From: an uncultured Clostridia bacterium
GTDB taxonomy: Bacteria; Bacillota; Clostridia; Christensenellales; Aristaeellaceae
Direction of reading: 5' to 3'
NCBI GenBank assembly: GCA_946411525.1
Contig: CAMKEI010000004.1
Coordinates: 28,446 to 92,445 of the forward strand
Length of the DNA stretch: 64,000 nucleotides
Of this stretch, positions 20,036 through 29,220 are shown piece by piece. How positions within the stretch are numbered: position 1 is the first letter of the stretch; the number at the start of each line of letters is the position of its first letter. The notes beneath the pieces are model-generated. The model was not told where the DNA came from and made no database searches. It saw only the letters and a list, made by a program, of their open reading frames with translations. A program made the position numbers and the translations under genes.

Positions 20036-20932
20036 TTATTCCCAACCCTTTTGACGGTCGTCCACGGCTTCGCCCCTGGAGACCATGGTGCCGGCGCCTT
20101 CGTCGGTCAGAAGCTCCATCAGGATGGAATGGGGAACGCGGCCGTCCATGATGACCACGTTGCGGACGCCTCGGGAGAGCGCTTTTGCGCAGCATTCCAC
20201 CTTCGGGATCATACCGCCTGAGATGATGCCGTTCTCATACAGGGAAGGAAGCTCCTGCAGGGTGATCTCCGGGATCAGGGTGGAAGGATCGTTTTTATCT
20301 CTCAGCACACCGGCGATATCCGTCATCATGATCAGCCTTTCGGCACCGAGCGCGCCCGCGATGTACGCGGCGGCTGTGTCGCCGTTGATATTGTAGGCGT
20401 TGCCGCTCTTGTCGCAGCCGACGGTTGAAACAACGGGAATATAGCCCCGGTCCAGCAAATCCGTGACAGGCTGAATGTGCACTTTCTGGATCTCACCGAC
20501 ATAGCCCAGACGTTCATCCTTGACGCTGCACTGGAGCAGCCGCCCGTCCATTCCGGAGAGACCGACGGCGCGGCCGCCTTTCATCTCCAGCAGGTTCACC
20601 AGCGTCTTGTTGATCTTGCCTGCCAGAACCATCTGTACGATGTCCATGGTCTCTTTGTCTGTCACCCGCAGACCGTCCACAAACTCCGGCTTTTTGCCGA
20701 GCCTGTCCATCAGATCGTTGATCTCCGGGCCGCCGCCGTGCACCAGCACGATACGGACGCCGATGAGCCATAAAAGGACGATGTCCTCCATGACCTGCTG
20801 CTTGAGCTGATCGTTGATCATGGCGTTGCCGCCGTATTTGACGACGACAACTTTGCCGTTGTAGCGGCGAATGTAGGGCAGGGCGGCAGTCAGGACCTCC
20901 GCTCTTTCCATATTGGTCAGATCACTGTGCAT
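20036..20932 (-). CDS. argB: Acetylglutamate kinase
   Basis: VVVKYGGNAM, VLVHGGGPEI, SGGMIPKVECC. Confidence 0.97.
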   Translation of the reverse strand: MHSDLTNMERAEVLTAALPYIRRYNGKVVVVKYGGNAMINDQLKQQVMEDIVLLWLIGVRIVLVHGGGPEINDLMDRLGKKPEFVDGLRVTDKETMDIVQMVLAGKINKTLVNLLEMKGGRAVGLSGMDGRLLQCSVKDERLGYVGEIQKVHIQPVTDLLDRGYIPVVSTVGCDKSGNAYNINGDTAAAYIAGALGAERLIMMTDIAGVLRDKNDPSTLIPEITLQELPSLYENGIISGGMIPKVECCAKALSRGVRNVVIMDGRVPHSILMELLTDEGAGTMVSRGEAVDDRQKGWE

Positions 20933-20949
20933 GGCGTTTCTCCTTCTTG

Positions 20950-22200
20950 TCAGGTCCGGTAATCCCCGTTGATTTTTACGTAATCATAGGTGAGGTCACA
21001 GCCCCAGGCTGTAGCTTCCTCCTGCCCCATGTTCATATCGCAGTCAAAGTGCACGTCGTGCTCCGAAAGAATCTCCAGCGCCTTGTCCTCATCAAAAGCC
21101 TGGACGCAGCCGTCCCTGTAGAAGCAGACGGATCCGGATTTGCCGGACATGGTGATGACGATGCCGGCCGGATCAAAATCCACGCCGGCGTAGCCCAGCG
21201 CGCAGAGCACACGGCCGCAGTTGGCATCCTTTCCGTAGATCATGGCTTTGACCAGGCTGGAACCGGCGACGGAACGAGCGAGCGTGCGGGCATTCTCCCT
21301 GGTATCCGCGTTGACAACCCGGATTTCCAGCAGGTGAGTGGCGCCTTCGCCGTCGGAAGCCATGAGCACAGCCAGGTCGCGGCAGACGCTGAAGAGTGCG
21401 GCACAGAAGAGTTCGTATTTTTCGTCTTCCGCCGTAATCGGATCATTTCCAGCCAGACCGCTGGAGAAAAGGAGCAGCGTATCATTCGTGCTGGTATCGC
21501 CGTCCACTGTGATCATGTTAAAAGTGTCCTTAATCACGGCGCTCAGGGCTTTCTGCAGCAATTCCTGCGCAATGGCGCAGTCTGTAGCCAGATAACCGAG
21601 CATGGTGCACATGTTGGGATGAATCATACCGGAGCCTTTGCTCATTCCGCCGAGGCGGACAGTGACGGTTCCCTCGCCGGAAGCGGCGGGAAGATCGAAG
21701 GCCACCGCGAATTCCTTATTGACGGTATCGGTGGTCATAATCGCCTTGCTGGCCAGCGTCGAGGCTTCGGCGGAATCAGAGATCAAACCGGCCATGACGG
21801 TAACTCCGGCGGTAATCCGGTCGATCGGCACATTCGGACCGATGACGCCCGTTGAACCAACCAGAACGGAATCAGCGGGAATACCAAGCACCTTCGCGGT
21901 ATGCTCCGCCGTTTCGCGGCACAGACGCATCCCCTCACTGCCGGTACCGGCGTTAGCGATGCCGGTATTGACGACAACCGCCCGGGCTGGTTTACCGTTC
22001 TTAACAATTTCCATATCCCAAAGTACGGGAGCGGCTTTCACCCGGTTGGACGTAAAGGTGCCGGCGACCGCGCAGGGTACGTCCGTAAAGAGAAGCGCCA
22101 TGTCCCTCCGGTTCTGATACTTGATACCCGCTTCACAGCTGGCAGTCTTAAAACCTTTTGCCGCGGTGAACCCGCCGGTGATTTTCTGAATCTTCATCAT
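20950..22200 (-). CDS. argJ: Bifunctional glutamate N-acetyltransferase/amino-acid acetyltransferase
   Basis: [49 protein letters not shown]. Confidence 0.97.
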   Translation of the reverse strand: MMKIQKITGGFTAAKGFKTASCEAGIKYQNRRDMALLFTDVPCAVAGTFTSNRVKAAPVLWDMEIVKNGKPARAVVVNTGIANAGTGSEGMRLCRETAEHTAKVLGIPADSVLVGSTGVIGPNVPIDRITAGVTVMAGLISDSAEASTLASKAIMTTDTVNKEFAVAFDLPAASGEGTVTVRLGGMSKGSGMIHPNMCTMLGYLATDCAIAQELLQKALSAVIKDTFNMITVDGDTSTNDTLLLFSSGLAGNDPITAEDEKYELFCAALFSVCRDLAVLMASDGEGATHLLEIRVVNADTRENARTLARSVAGSSLVKAMIYGKDANCGRVLCALGYAGVDFDPAGIVITMSGKSGSVCFYRDGCVQAFDEDKALEILSEHDVHFDCDMNMGQEEATAWGCDLTYDYVKINGDYRT

Positions 22201-22688
22201 TCTTCTCCTGTGATAAACTGTGTGATATTTTCTTCGTTCAGGACGAACTCATAATAGTTGACGTTGGTTTTCCTCGTCCAGCCGATCTTGTTCCAGAAAG
22301 CGTTGCCGGCCTCATTGGTGGTAAAGGCGATGAGGGCGACCTTGTTGATGCCCATATACCGCAGCTGATGCATGCAGAATGCGACCATCTGGGTGCCGAT
22401 GCCGCGGCGGCGGTATTCCTTCGCGACGCATACATGATACAGAGCTCCCTGGCGCCCATCCGATCCGCAGAGGATGGACCCGACGATCCGGCTGCTGTCC
22501 CGGGCGACCACGCTGGTGGTGGGGTTGCGGGCGATAAACCGTTCTATATCCTCCCGGGAGTCGTCCAGTGCCCTGATACCGAACCCTCGGATGGTCATCC
22601 ACAGCGCGCGTACGTCATCGTAATCCGCCGGCGTCATCGGGACAATGTGTATCTCCGATAATTGCTGATTATCATTCATAAAACTCAT
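22197..22688 (-). CDS. GNAT family N-acetyltransferase within the arg operon
   Basis: HVCVAKEYRRRGIGTQMVAFCM acetyl-CoA binding motif; 4-nt ATGA overlaps with both argC and argJ. Confidence 0.9.
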   Translation of the reverse strand: MSFMNDNQQLSEIHIVPMTPADYDDVRALWMTIRGFGIRALDDSREDIERFIARNPTTSVVARDSSRIVGSILCGSDGRQGALYHVCVAKEYRRRGIGTQMVAFCMHQLRYMGINKVALIAFTTNEAGNAFWNKIGWTRKTNVNYYEFVLNEENITQFITGEE

Positions 22689-23608
22689 CCGACCAATCCC
22701 GTATTTTCGTCCAGACCGAGGACGAGGTTCATGTTCTGGATCGCCGCGCCGGAGGCACCCTTGCCGAGGTTGTCGAAGCGGGAAACCAGAAGAATCCGTT
22801 CTTCATTGCCGTAGACGGAGACTTCCAGGTCATCCCGGCCGGCATAGGCGCAGCCGGAAAGGAAACCGTTTTCGTCAGATCCTTCGGCAAAGCGGATCAG
22901 CCCGCCCTGATAATACGCCCGGTAGATTTCTTTGATCTCCTCCGGCGTGGCGGAGGTGTCCGCCGGGGTCAGGGGTACGGTTACTTCCATACCGGCGTAA
23001 TAAGGAGCCACGATGGGGCAGAAGACGGGGGCGTGGTCCAGACCGCAGACTTTCGACATCTCAGGCAGATGCTTGTGGGACTGGCCGAGGCCGTACTGCC
23101 GCGGCGCCAGATACAGCGGATCCATCTCCGGGGATTCGTACTCGGCTATCATCTTTTTCCCGCCGCCGGAATATCCGGTCAGGGAAAAGCAGGAAAGCCG
23201 CGCATCCTTCTTCAGCAGGCCCGCGCTGACCAGTGGGGCGATGAGGGAAATAAAACCTGTGGCATGACAGCCGGGATTGGCGATGCGCTTCGCAGTTTTC
23301 AGCTTTGCCCGCTGCCCGGCCAGCTCCGGCATGCCGTAGACCCATCCTTCCGCTACCCGATGGGCAGTGGACGTATCAATCACGACTGCATCCGGGCCGG
23401 TGACAAAGGAAGCGGCTTCTATTGCCGCCGCGTCCGGCAGGCAAAGGAAGGAAACATCCGCGCTGTTCAGTGCGTCCGCCCGGGCGGCGGGATCCTTGCG
23501 CATTTCCTCCGGCAGGACAATCAGCTTGAGATCCTTCCGGTCGGACAGCCGTTCCCGGATCCGCAGGCCGGTGGTTCCGGCGCTGCCGTCAATAAATACT
23601 CTGGTCAT
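22685..23608 (-). CDS. argC: N-acetyl-gamma-glutamyl-phosphate reductase
   Basis: VFIDGSAGTTGLRIRERL, ANPGCHATGFI. Confidence 0.95.
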   Translation of the reverse strand: MTRVFIDGSAGTTGLRIRERLSDRKDLKLIVLPEEMRKDPAARADALNSADVSFLCLPDAAAIEAASFVTGPDAVVIDTSTAHRVAEGWVYGMPELAGQRAKLKTAKRIANPGCHATGFISLIAPLVSAGLLKKDARLSCFSLTGYSGGGKKMIAEYESPEMDPLYLAPRQYGLGQSHKHLPEMSKVCGLDHAPVFCPIVAPYYAGMEVTVPLTPADTSATPEEIKEIYRAYYQGGLIRFAEGSDENGFLSGCAYAGRDDLEVSVYGNEERILLVSRFDNLGKGASGAAIQNMNLVLGLDENTGLVG

Positions 23609-23752
23609 AGATTACCCCGATTCTGCGATTGCCGTTACCAAAACGCCCAGAGCACTTTGATGGCTGCAGCCTGGCAACTGTTAATCAAATCAAAGATTTG
23701 GACAACCGCGTAACAATTCAGAATGATGAATATTCCTCCGTGCGTCATAATA

Positions 23753-23787
23753 CCAAACTATCCCGCCTATGGGGGCGGGAGGTTTGG
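23753..23787. terminator. Strong hairpin downstream of argG/upstream of argC
   Basis: CCAAAC-ta-TCCCGCC/GGCGGGA-g-GTTTGG stem; no clear T-tract, so termination versus leader structure is uncertain. Confidence 0.5.
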
Positions 23788-23806
23788 AACGGTACTGTGA
23801 TAAAGC

Positions 23807-25033
23807 TTATTTCTTTTTGTTTGCGGCATCGACCAGCGCCTGAACCTTGGTGGGCAAGCCGAACAGGGTGATGAACCCCGCGGAATCCTTCTGGTTGTAA
23901 TCACTTGCACCGAAGGTGGCGATATCCTCAGAGTAGAGGGAATAGTCACTCCAGACGCCGGCCTTGATGATATTCCCCTTATAGAGTTTAAGCTTTACCT
24001 TGCCGGTGACCTTCTCCTGGGTCTTGTCGACGAAAGCAGAAAGCGCTTCCCGAAGCGGAGAGAACCAGAGACCGTTGTAAACCAGTTCCGCAAAAGTGAT
24101 AGACAGTTTCTGCTTTTCATGCATGGTCAGCTTGTCAAGACAAACCGATTCGAGTGCCTCGTGGGCCTTGTACAGGATGGTACCGCCGGGAGTTTCATAT
24201 ACGCCGCGGCACTTCATACCGACAAGCCGGTTTTCCACGATGTCGATAATGCCGATACCGTTGGCGCCGCCGAGCTCATTCAGTTTCAGGATGATATTTT
24301 TCGCGGACATCTTTTCGCCGTCAAGCGCGACCGGGATGCCCTTATCAAACTCCAGGGTGATATAGGTGGGAGTGTCCGGCGCATCAAGGGGAGATACCCC
24401 CATCTCGAGGAAGCCGGGCTTTTCGTACTGAGGCTCGTTTCCGGTGTCCTCCAGATCGAGACCTTCGTGACTGAGATGCCAGAGGTTCTTGTCCTTGGAG
24501 TAGTTGGTCTCACGGGTAATCTTCAGCGGGATGTTATGTGCCTCGGCGTAGTCGATCTCCTCGTCCCGGGACTGGATATCCCATTCCCGCCAGGGGGCAA
24601 TGATGGGCATGTCCGGCGCAAAGTGCTTCACGGCCAGCTCAAACCGGACCTGGTCATTGCCTTTGCCGGTGCAACCGTGGCAGATGGCGTCGGCACCTTC
24701 TTTTTTCGCGATCTCCACGAGGCCTTTGGCAATGCAGGGCCGCGCGTGGCTGGTGCCGAGCAGATAATCCTCATAGACGGCGCCGGCCTTCATTGTCGGG
24801 ATAATGAAGTCATCCACGTATTCTTCCGTCAGGTCCAGAATGTAGAGCTTGCTTGCGCCGGTTTTAAGCGCCTTCTCCTCCAGACCGTCCAGTTCCGTAC
24901 CCTGTCCCACGTCGCCGGAGACGGCGATGATTTCGGGATTGTTATAATTCTCCTTCAGCCAGGGGATGATGATGGATGTATCGAGACCGCCGGAGTAGGC
25001 GAGGACGACCTTTTTGATATCAGCTTTATTCAT
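23807..25033 (-). CDS. argG: Argininosuccinate synthase
   Basis: [24 protein letters not shown] at 25033 with upstream GAAGGAGG. Confidence 0.97.
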   Translation of the reverse strand: MNKADIKKVVLAYSGGLDTSIIIPWLKENYNNPEIIAVSGDVGQGTELDGLEEKALKTGASKLYILDLTEEYVDDFIIPTMKAGAVYEDYLLGTSHARPCIAKGLVEIAKKEGADAICHGCTGKGNDQVRFELAVKHFAPDMPIIAPWREWDIQSRDEEIDYAEAHNIPLKITRETNYSKDKNLWHLSHEGLDLEDTGNEPQYEKPGFLEMGVSPLDAPDTPTYITLEFDKGIPVALDGEKMSAKNIILKLNELGGANGIGIIDIVENRLVGMKCRGVYETPGGTILYKAHEALESVCLDKLTMHEKQKLSITFAELVYNGLWFSPLREALSAFVDKTQEKVTGKVKLKLYKGNIIKAGVWSDYSLYSEDIATFGASDYNQKDSAGFITLFGLPTKVQALVDAANKKK

Positions 25034-25048
25034 TGGGGAAGCCTCCTT

Positions 25049-25095
25049 CTGCATGATTATGCAGGCAATATACACCCCTAAAAAGAGTTTGTCAA
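25049..25095 (-). promoter_or_regulatory. argG promoter with candidate ARG box: TTGACA-N17-TATATT then CTGCAT-NNNN-ATGCAG
   Basis: Minus strand -35 TTGACA at 25095-25090, -10 TATATT at 25072-25067, dyad at 25064-25049 at the expected start site. Confidence 0.7.
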
Positions 25096-25300
25096 TAGGA
25101 ATACAATAGAAAATCAAAGAAAAAGTTCTAAACATTTATTATGCATATATGCATTATATATGAATTTTATATGATAATGATGAATATTCGGAATCCGTTT
25201 ATACTGCCGGGAACGGCAGATATCCATTGGAAGGCCTGCGTGCTTGTGAAGGCAAGAAATGTATGATATACTTTTCAGGACAATCAAAGGGGGAATATCC

Positions 25301-26227
25301 ATGATACGACGCATTACAGCGTTGCTTTTGTTTCTTGTTCTGGCTGTACCGGCCGGAGCGGGTTTTGCGGAGGAATACGTTCCGACGGATCAGTGGGAAC
25401 CGCCTGTCATCGATGAAGAATATGCGCTGGCAAACGCCCCGTATCTTCTGGTGCTGAAAATAGCACAGGAAGAAATCGGATATGTTGAAGGACCGCATGA
25501 GGATGAAACCAAATACGGCGAATGGTTCGGAGACAGGCTTACAGCCTGGTGCGCAGAATTCCTGACATGGTGTGTCCATGAGGCAGATGAGCGGTACGGA
25601 ACGAATCTGATGGACAATGTATACCCGTATTACGGAAGCCCCAAGAATGGCGCTCCATGGTTTATCCAGCGGGAGAGATTCATTACATCCACCAGCAAAC
25701 TGCCGACCAATACCGGTGAAATGATGTGGCTGATCGGAGCGGACCGTTTCCTGAAAAACAAAGAATACACTCCTCATGTCGGGGACTATATGTGGATCTC
25801 ATACTATTCTCCCAAAAAGGGAACGGACCATGTGGCTATCGTCGAGGGAGTGTCCACAGAGCCGGACGGCAGCCACCTGATCCACGTGATCGAAGGAAAC
25901 AATCCGGACAGTGTTCAGCGGAACACCTATAAACAGACATGGAAACTGATATACGGCTACGGATCGCCGGTCAGGCGCGCCAACCGGATCATCCGGAAGT
26001 GGAACCGTTCCGACGATTGTAAGGCTGTCATGGCGTTTCTGGTACAGAAAGGCTTTCTGAAGGAAGAACAGATGAGTGATCAGTTTACCGAGAAAGGCTA
26101 CGAGGCATTAAGAAAGTATCAGAAAGAGAACGGAATCAACGCCACGGGCAAGGTGGATATTGAAACACGGGCGTTTATGGAACAGGATCCGGATTTTATC
26201 AGGATTCTGGCTGAGAATCAGAGATAA
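25301..26227 (+). CDS. Secreted CHAP-like amidase/peptidase with C-terminal peptidoglycan-binding-like domain
   Basis: Signal peptide MIRRITALLLFLVLAVPAGAGFA; WCAEFLTWCVHEA and DHVAIVEGV (Cys/His); C-terminal FTEKGYEALRKYQKENGINATGKVD. Confidence 0.75.
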   Translation: MIRRITALLLFLVLAVPAGAGFAEEYVPTDQWEPPVIDEEYALANAPYLLVLKIAQEEIGYVEGPHEDETKYGEWFGDRLTAWCAEFLTWCVHEADERYGTNLMDNVYPYYGSPKNGAPWFIQRERFITSTSKLPTNTGEMMWLIGADRFLKNKEYTPHVGDYMWISYYSPKKGTDHVAIVEGVSTEPDGSHLIHVIEGNNPDSVQRNTYKQTWKLIYGYGSPVRRANRIIRKWNRSDDCKAVMAFLVQKGFLKEEQMSDQFTEKGYEALRKYQKENGINATGKVDIETRAFMEQDPDFIRILAENQR

Positions 26228-26237
26228 GAAAAAGTCC

Positions 26238-26266
26238 TTGCATATCTTCCGGAGCTATGCTATAAT
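26238..26266 (+). promoter_or_regulatory. Promoter for tRNA-Val: TTGCAT-N17-TATAAT
   Basis: Hexamers and 17 bp spacer just upstream of the tRNA. Confidence 0.7.
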
Positions 26267-26284
26267 CCCTTTCGCTGACCGTAT

Positions 26285-26361
26285 GGGATTATAGCTCAGT
26301 TGGTTAGAGCACCACGTTGACATCGTGGGGGTCATAGGTTCGAGTCCTACTAATCCCACCA
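26285..26361 (+). tRNA. tRNA-Val (anticodon GAC), CCA encoded
   Basis: GGGATTA/TAATCCC acceptor, anticodon loop TTGACAT, T-loop GGTTCGAGTCC, terminal ACCA. Confidence 0.95.
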
Positions 26362-26364
26362 GCG

Positions 26365-26398
26365 AGAACCCTTGTAAATCAAGGGTTCTTATTTTTTG
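26365..26398 (+). terminator. Rho-independent terminator after tRNA-Val
   Basis: AGAACCCTTG-TAAAT-CAAGGGTTCT followed by TATTTTTT. Confidence 0.85.
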
Positions 26399-26431
26399 CT
26401 CTGACCAGATCCGACATGCAAAGGCTGAATT

Positions 26432-26899
26432 TTATCCATTTTTTGGTAAATGGAGCACGGATGGAGCAAACGCGTCGGCTAGAACGCTTATATATTGGGC
26501 GTTTGCGGGTTTGTAAGATTGATTTATAAATTCTTCGGAATATGGGTTTAATGCGTTCAAAAGATTCTGATGTTTCATGACGCCCTGGTGCCTGGTGACC
26601 GCATAAACGGTTTCCACCATTCTTGTGTCGGCATGGCCGAGAAGATCTGCCACCTGAGCTGAAGAAAGATTTGCTTCATTCAGCTGGGTGCCGAAGGTGG
26701 CACGCCAGTCATGGTTGTTGTAAAGTTTGTAGATTCCCAATGCCTTGAATGCGTTTCTGTAGGTCCTGCGTAGTGTTGAGTAACTGCAGGGCTCTTCTGG
26801 GTCGCGTCCATGGATGATAAAACCTTTTTCCTGACGCAGGGGCTCCAGAATCATTTTGAGCGCATCCGGAATAATGAAGTCACGGTTTATTTCCTGCAA
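26432..26899 (-). pseudogene. Truncated tyrosine recombinase/integrase (C-terminal catalytic part only)
   Basis: HDWRATFGTQL...VADLLGHADTRMVETVYA = HxxR/LGH/Y boxes; N-terminal DNA-binding part and the first catalytic Arg region absent upstream. Confidence 0.8.
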
Positions 26900-26920
26900 A
26901 TCGATTTACGAAGGCATCAA

Positions 26921-27184
26921 TTACAACTGCAAAAAACTCTCTTTGTTAAAAATGATATCGTCCACCGGCAACAGAAAAGCAAAAGAACAGGTATCAGACT
27001 GAAAACACAGTTCCGGATACCCAATTCCGTCATCCAGGAAACAAAAATCAAATACTTGCTGTTGAGCAAGCAGTTTTCCCATCTTCATGCATTCTCTGAA
27101 TTTCTTGATTTCAAACGTTTGCATGGCGACAATGAGAACGTTTGCAATTATTTGACAAAAGTAAATTTCAGAAAAGAACGCCAA
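26921..27184 (-). other. Low-GC residual ORF (87 aa), possible decayed island gene
   Basis: Contains protein-like stretch KKFRECMKMGKLLAQQQVFDFCFLDDGIGYPELCF; no recognised domain. Confidence 0.2.
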
Positions 27185-27190
27185 ATGCTA

Positions 27191-27219
27191 TTGACAATTA
27201 TTGGAATCGGTGGTAATTT
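27191..27219 (+). promoter_or_regulatory. Candidate promoter of the OYE-Liv-ATC operon: TTGACA-N17-TAATTT
   Basis: Hexamers 48 bp upstream of the 27267 ATG, which has TAGGAGG RBS. Confidence 0.65.
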
Positions 27220-27266
27220 ATGTATCGCAGGAAACAAATAAATGAATATCCTTAGGAGGCATTCCG

Positions 27267-29174
27267 ATGTACGCACATCTTCTTCAGCCGGGGAAAATTG
27301 GTTCTTTGTATGTAAGAAACCGTGTGATTATGGCTCCGCTTGGATCCCGCCTGACAACGGAAAACGGCGCTGTAACGGATGATATGATTGAGTTTTACTC
27401 CCAGCGTGCTCGCGGAGGAGCAGGCGTTATTGTAATCGAAGCGATGGGAATTGAATATCCCCAGGCAGTCGGCAAGCCGAATCACGTCCGTTTTCATGAC
27501 GAGCGATATGTCCCGGGCCACGCAAAGCTGGTTGAAAAAATCCACGAATGCGGCGGAAAAGCCTTTGCAATGCTCTGGCACGCCGGCATCAACAAGGGAT
27601 GTCTGGAAGGAGTGCAGCCCGTCGGACCCTCCGCGATCCTGAACCCCAACACCGGTATTGTTCCGCATGAACTGACCGTGGATGAAATCCATGAACTGGT
27701 CAATAAATTCGGGCAGGCAGCCGCCCGCGCAAAACTGTGCGGATATGACGGCGTCAATGTACACGCTGCCCACGGTTACCTGCTTTCCTCCTTTGTATCA
27801 GCAGCCACCAACCAGCGTACGGATGAGTACGGCGGCAGCTTTGAAAACAGGATCCGCTTCCCCCTGGAAGTGCTGGCCGCCATACGCCGGAATACAGGGA
27901 AGGATTACCCGGTCGTTTTCCGCATCAACGGAAGCGATTTCATCGACGGCGGAATCACGCCTGAGGAAGCGGCAGCTTTTGCGGAAGCGCTGGAAAAAGG
28001 CGGTGTGAATGCCATTGACGTATCCGCCGGCGTTTACGGAAGCATTGATACCATGATCGAGCCGATCCAGTATGAAGAAGGCTGGAAGCTGTATCTTGCT
28101 GAAAACATCCGGAAGCATGTCTCCATCCCCGTATTCGGCGTCGGAGTCATTCACGATCCGGCGAAGGCGGACAAAGCGATTGCTGACGGCCAGGTGGATT
28201 TTGTCTGCGTCGGCAGGGAACTGCTTTGTGAACCGCAGTGGGTCAACAAGGCTGCCGCCGGAGAAACGCATTTTGTCAAATGCATCGGCTGCAACTCCTG
28301 CTTTGAGCGTATCGGGAAAAATCTTCCCATCCGCTGCGCCGTGAACGCGCTGGCCGGGCGGGAGCTGCATACTCCCCGGCCCGCAGAAAAGCCGCTGAAC
28401 ATTGCGGTTGCCGGAGCAGGACCTGCGGGCATCACCGCAGCCGTCACGGCGGCAGGGCGCGGCCATCACGTTACACTGTTTGAAAAGGAAAACCATATCG
28501 GCGGACAGCTGGTGCTTGCCGGCGCACCGCCCCGAAAAGACAAAATTCTGGAATATATCGGGTATCTGCAGGAAGAGCTGAACCGGTCTGAAGTGGAAGT
28601 GAAGCTCTGTCATGAGTTCACCGTGGAAGACGCCCGGTCCTTCGACCGTGTGATTGTGGCCGCAGGGGCACACTGCAGAACGATTCCTTTAAAAGGCAGC
28701 GGCTTTGAATACATGACTGCCTGGGACGCCCTGCAGAACCGGTCTTTCTCCTGGGACAGCAGAAATGTGCTGCTCATCGGCGCCGGCAGCGTAGGCTGCG
28801 AAACTGCACTGTATATCCGGGAGCACGGTGCGGCGAGTGTAACTGTCGTGGAAATGCGGGAAAAGATTGCGGCGGATATGGACAACATCAGCCGGATGAA
28901 ACTGCTGCATGAGCTGGCGGAATGCGGGGTTCGCACCCTGCCTTCCACCGTACTGGATCATATGGAAAACGGCATGGCTTACCTGTCCGGAAACGTAGGG
29001 GAAAAGATCCCGTGCGACACGGTGGTCGAGGCTGTCGGCGCCGCTCCGGATCGGGAGCTGTGCGACGCGCTTTATCAGAACGGCATCCCGTTCATCAACA
29101 TCGGCGATGCCGCATGCATTGGTAAAATCGGGGAGGCAGTCCGTGGAGGATTCGACGCGGCAGCGACGATCTGA
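27267..29174 (+). CDS. NADH:flavin oxidoreductase/2-enoate or 2,4-dienoyl-CoA reductase family (OYE + Fe-S + FAD domains)
   Basis: PGKIGSLYVRNRVIMAPLGS, HAAHGYLLSSFVSAATNQRTDEYGGSFENR, CIGCNSCFERIGKNLPIRCAVN, NIAVAGAGPAGITAA. Confidence 0.92.
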   Translation: MYAHLLQPGKIGSLYVRNRVIMAPLGSRLTTENGAVTDDMIEFYSQRARGGAGVIVIEAMGIEYPQAVGKPNHVRFHDERYVPGHAKLVEKIHECGGKAFAMLWHAGINKGCLEGVQPVGPSAILNPNTGIVPHELTVDEIHELVNKFGQAAARAKLCGYDGVNVHAAHGYLLSSFVSAATNQRTDEYGGSFENRIRFPLEVLAAIRRNTGKDYPVVFRINGSDFIDGGITPEEAAAFAEALEKGGVNAIDVSAGVYGSIDTMIEPIQYEEGWKLYLAENIRKHVSIPVFGVGVIHDPAKADKAIADGQVDFVCVGRELLCEPQWVNKAAAGETHFVKCIGCNSCFERIGKNLPIRCAVNALAGRELHTPRPAEKPLNIAVAGAGPAGITAAVTAAGRGHHVTLFEKENHIGGQLVLAGAPPRKDKILEYIGYLQEELNRSEVEVKLCHEFTVEDARSFDRVIVAAGAHCRTIPLKGSGFEYMTAWDALQNRSFSWDSRNVLLIGAGSVGCETALYIREHGAASVTVVEMREKIAADMDNISRMKLLHELAECGVRTLPSTVLDHMENGMAYLSGNVGEKIPCDTVVEAVGAAPDRELCDALYQNGIPFINIGDAACIGKIGEAVRGGFDAAATI

Positions 29175-29220
29175 CCATCGATGCTCACCGATTACAATAA
29201 AAACAAAGGAGAAAGGAAAA

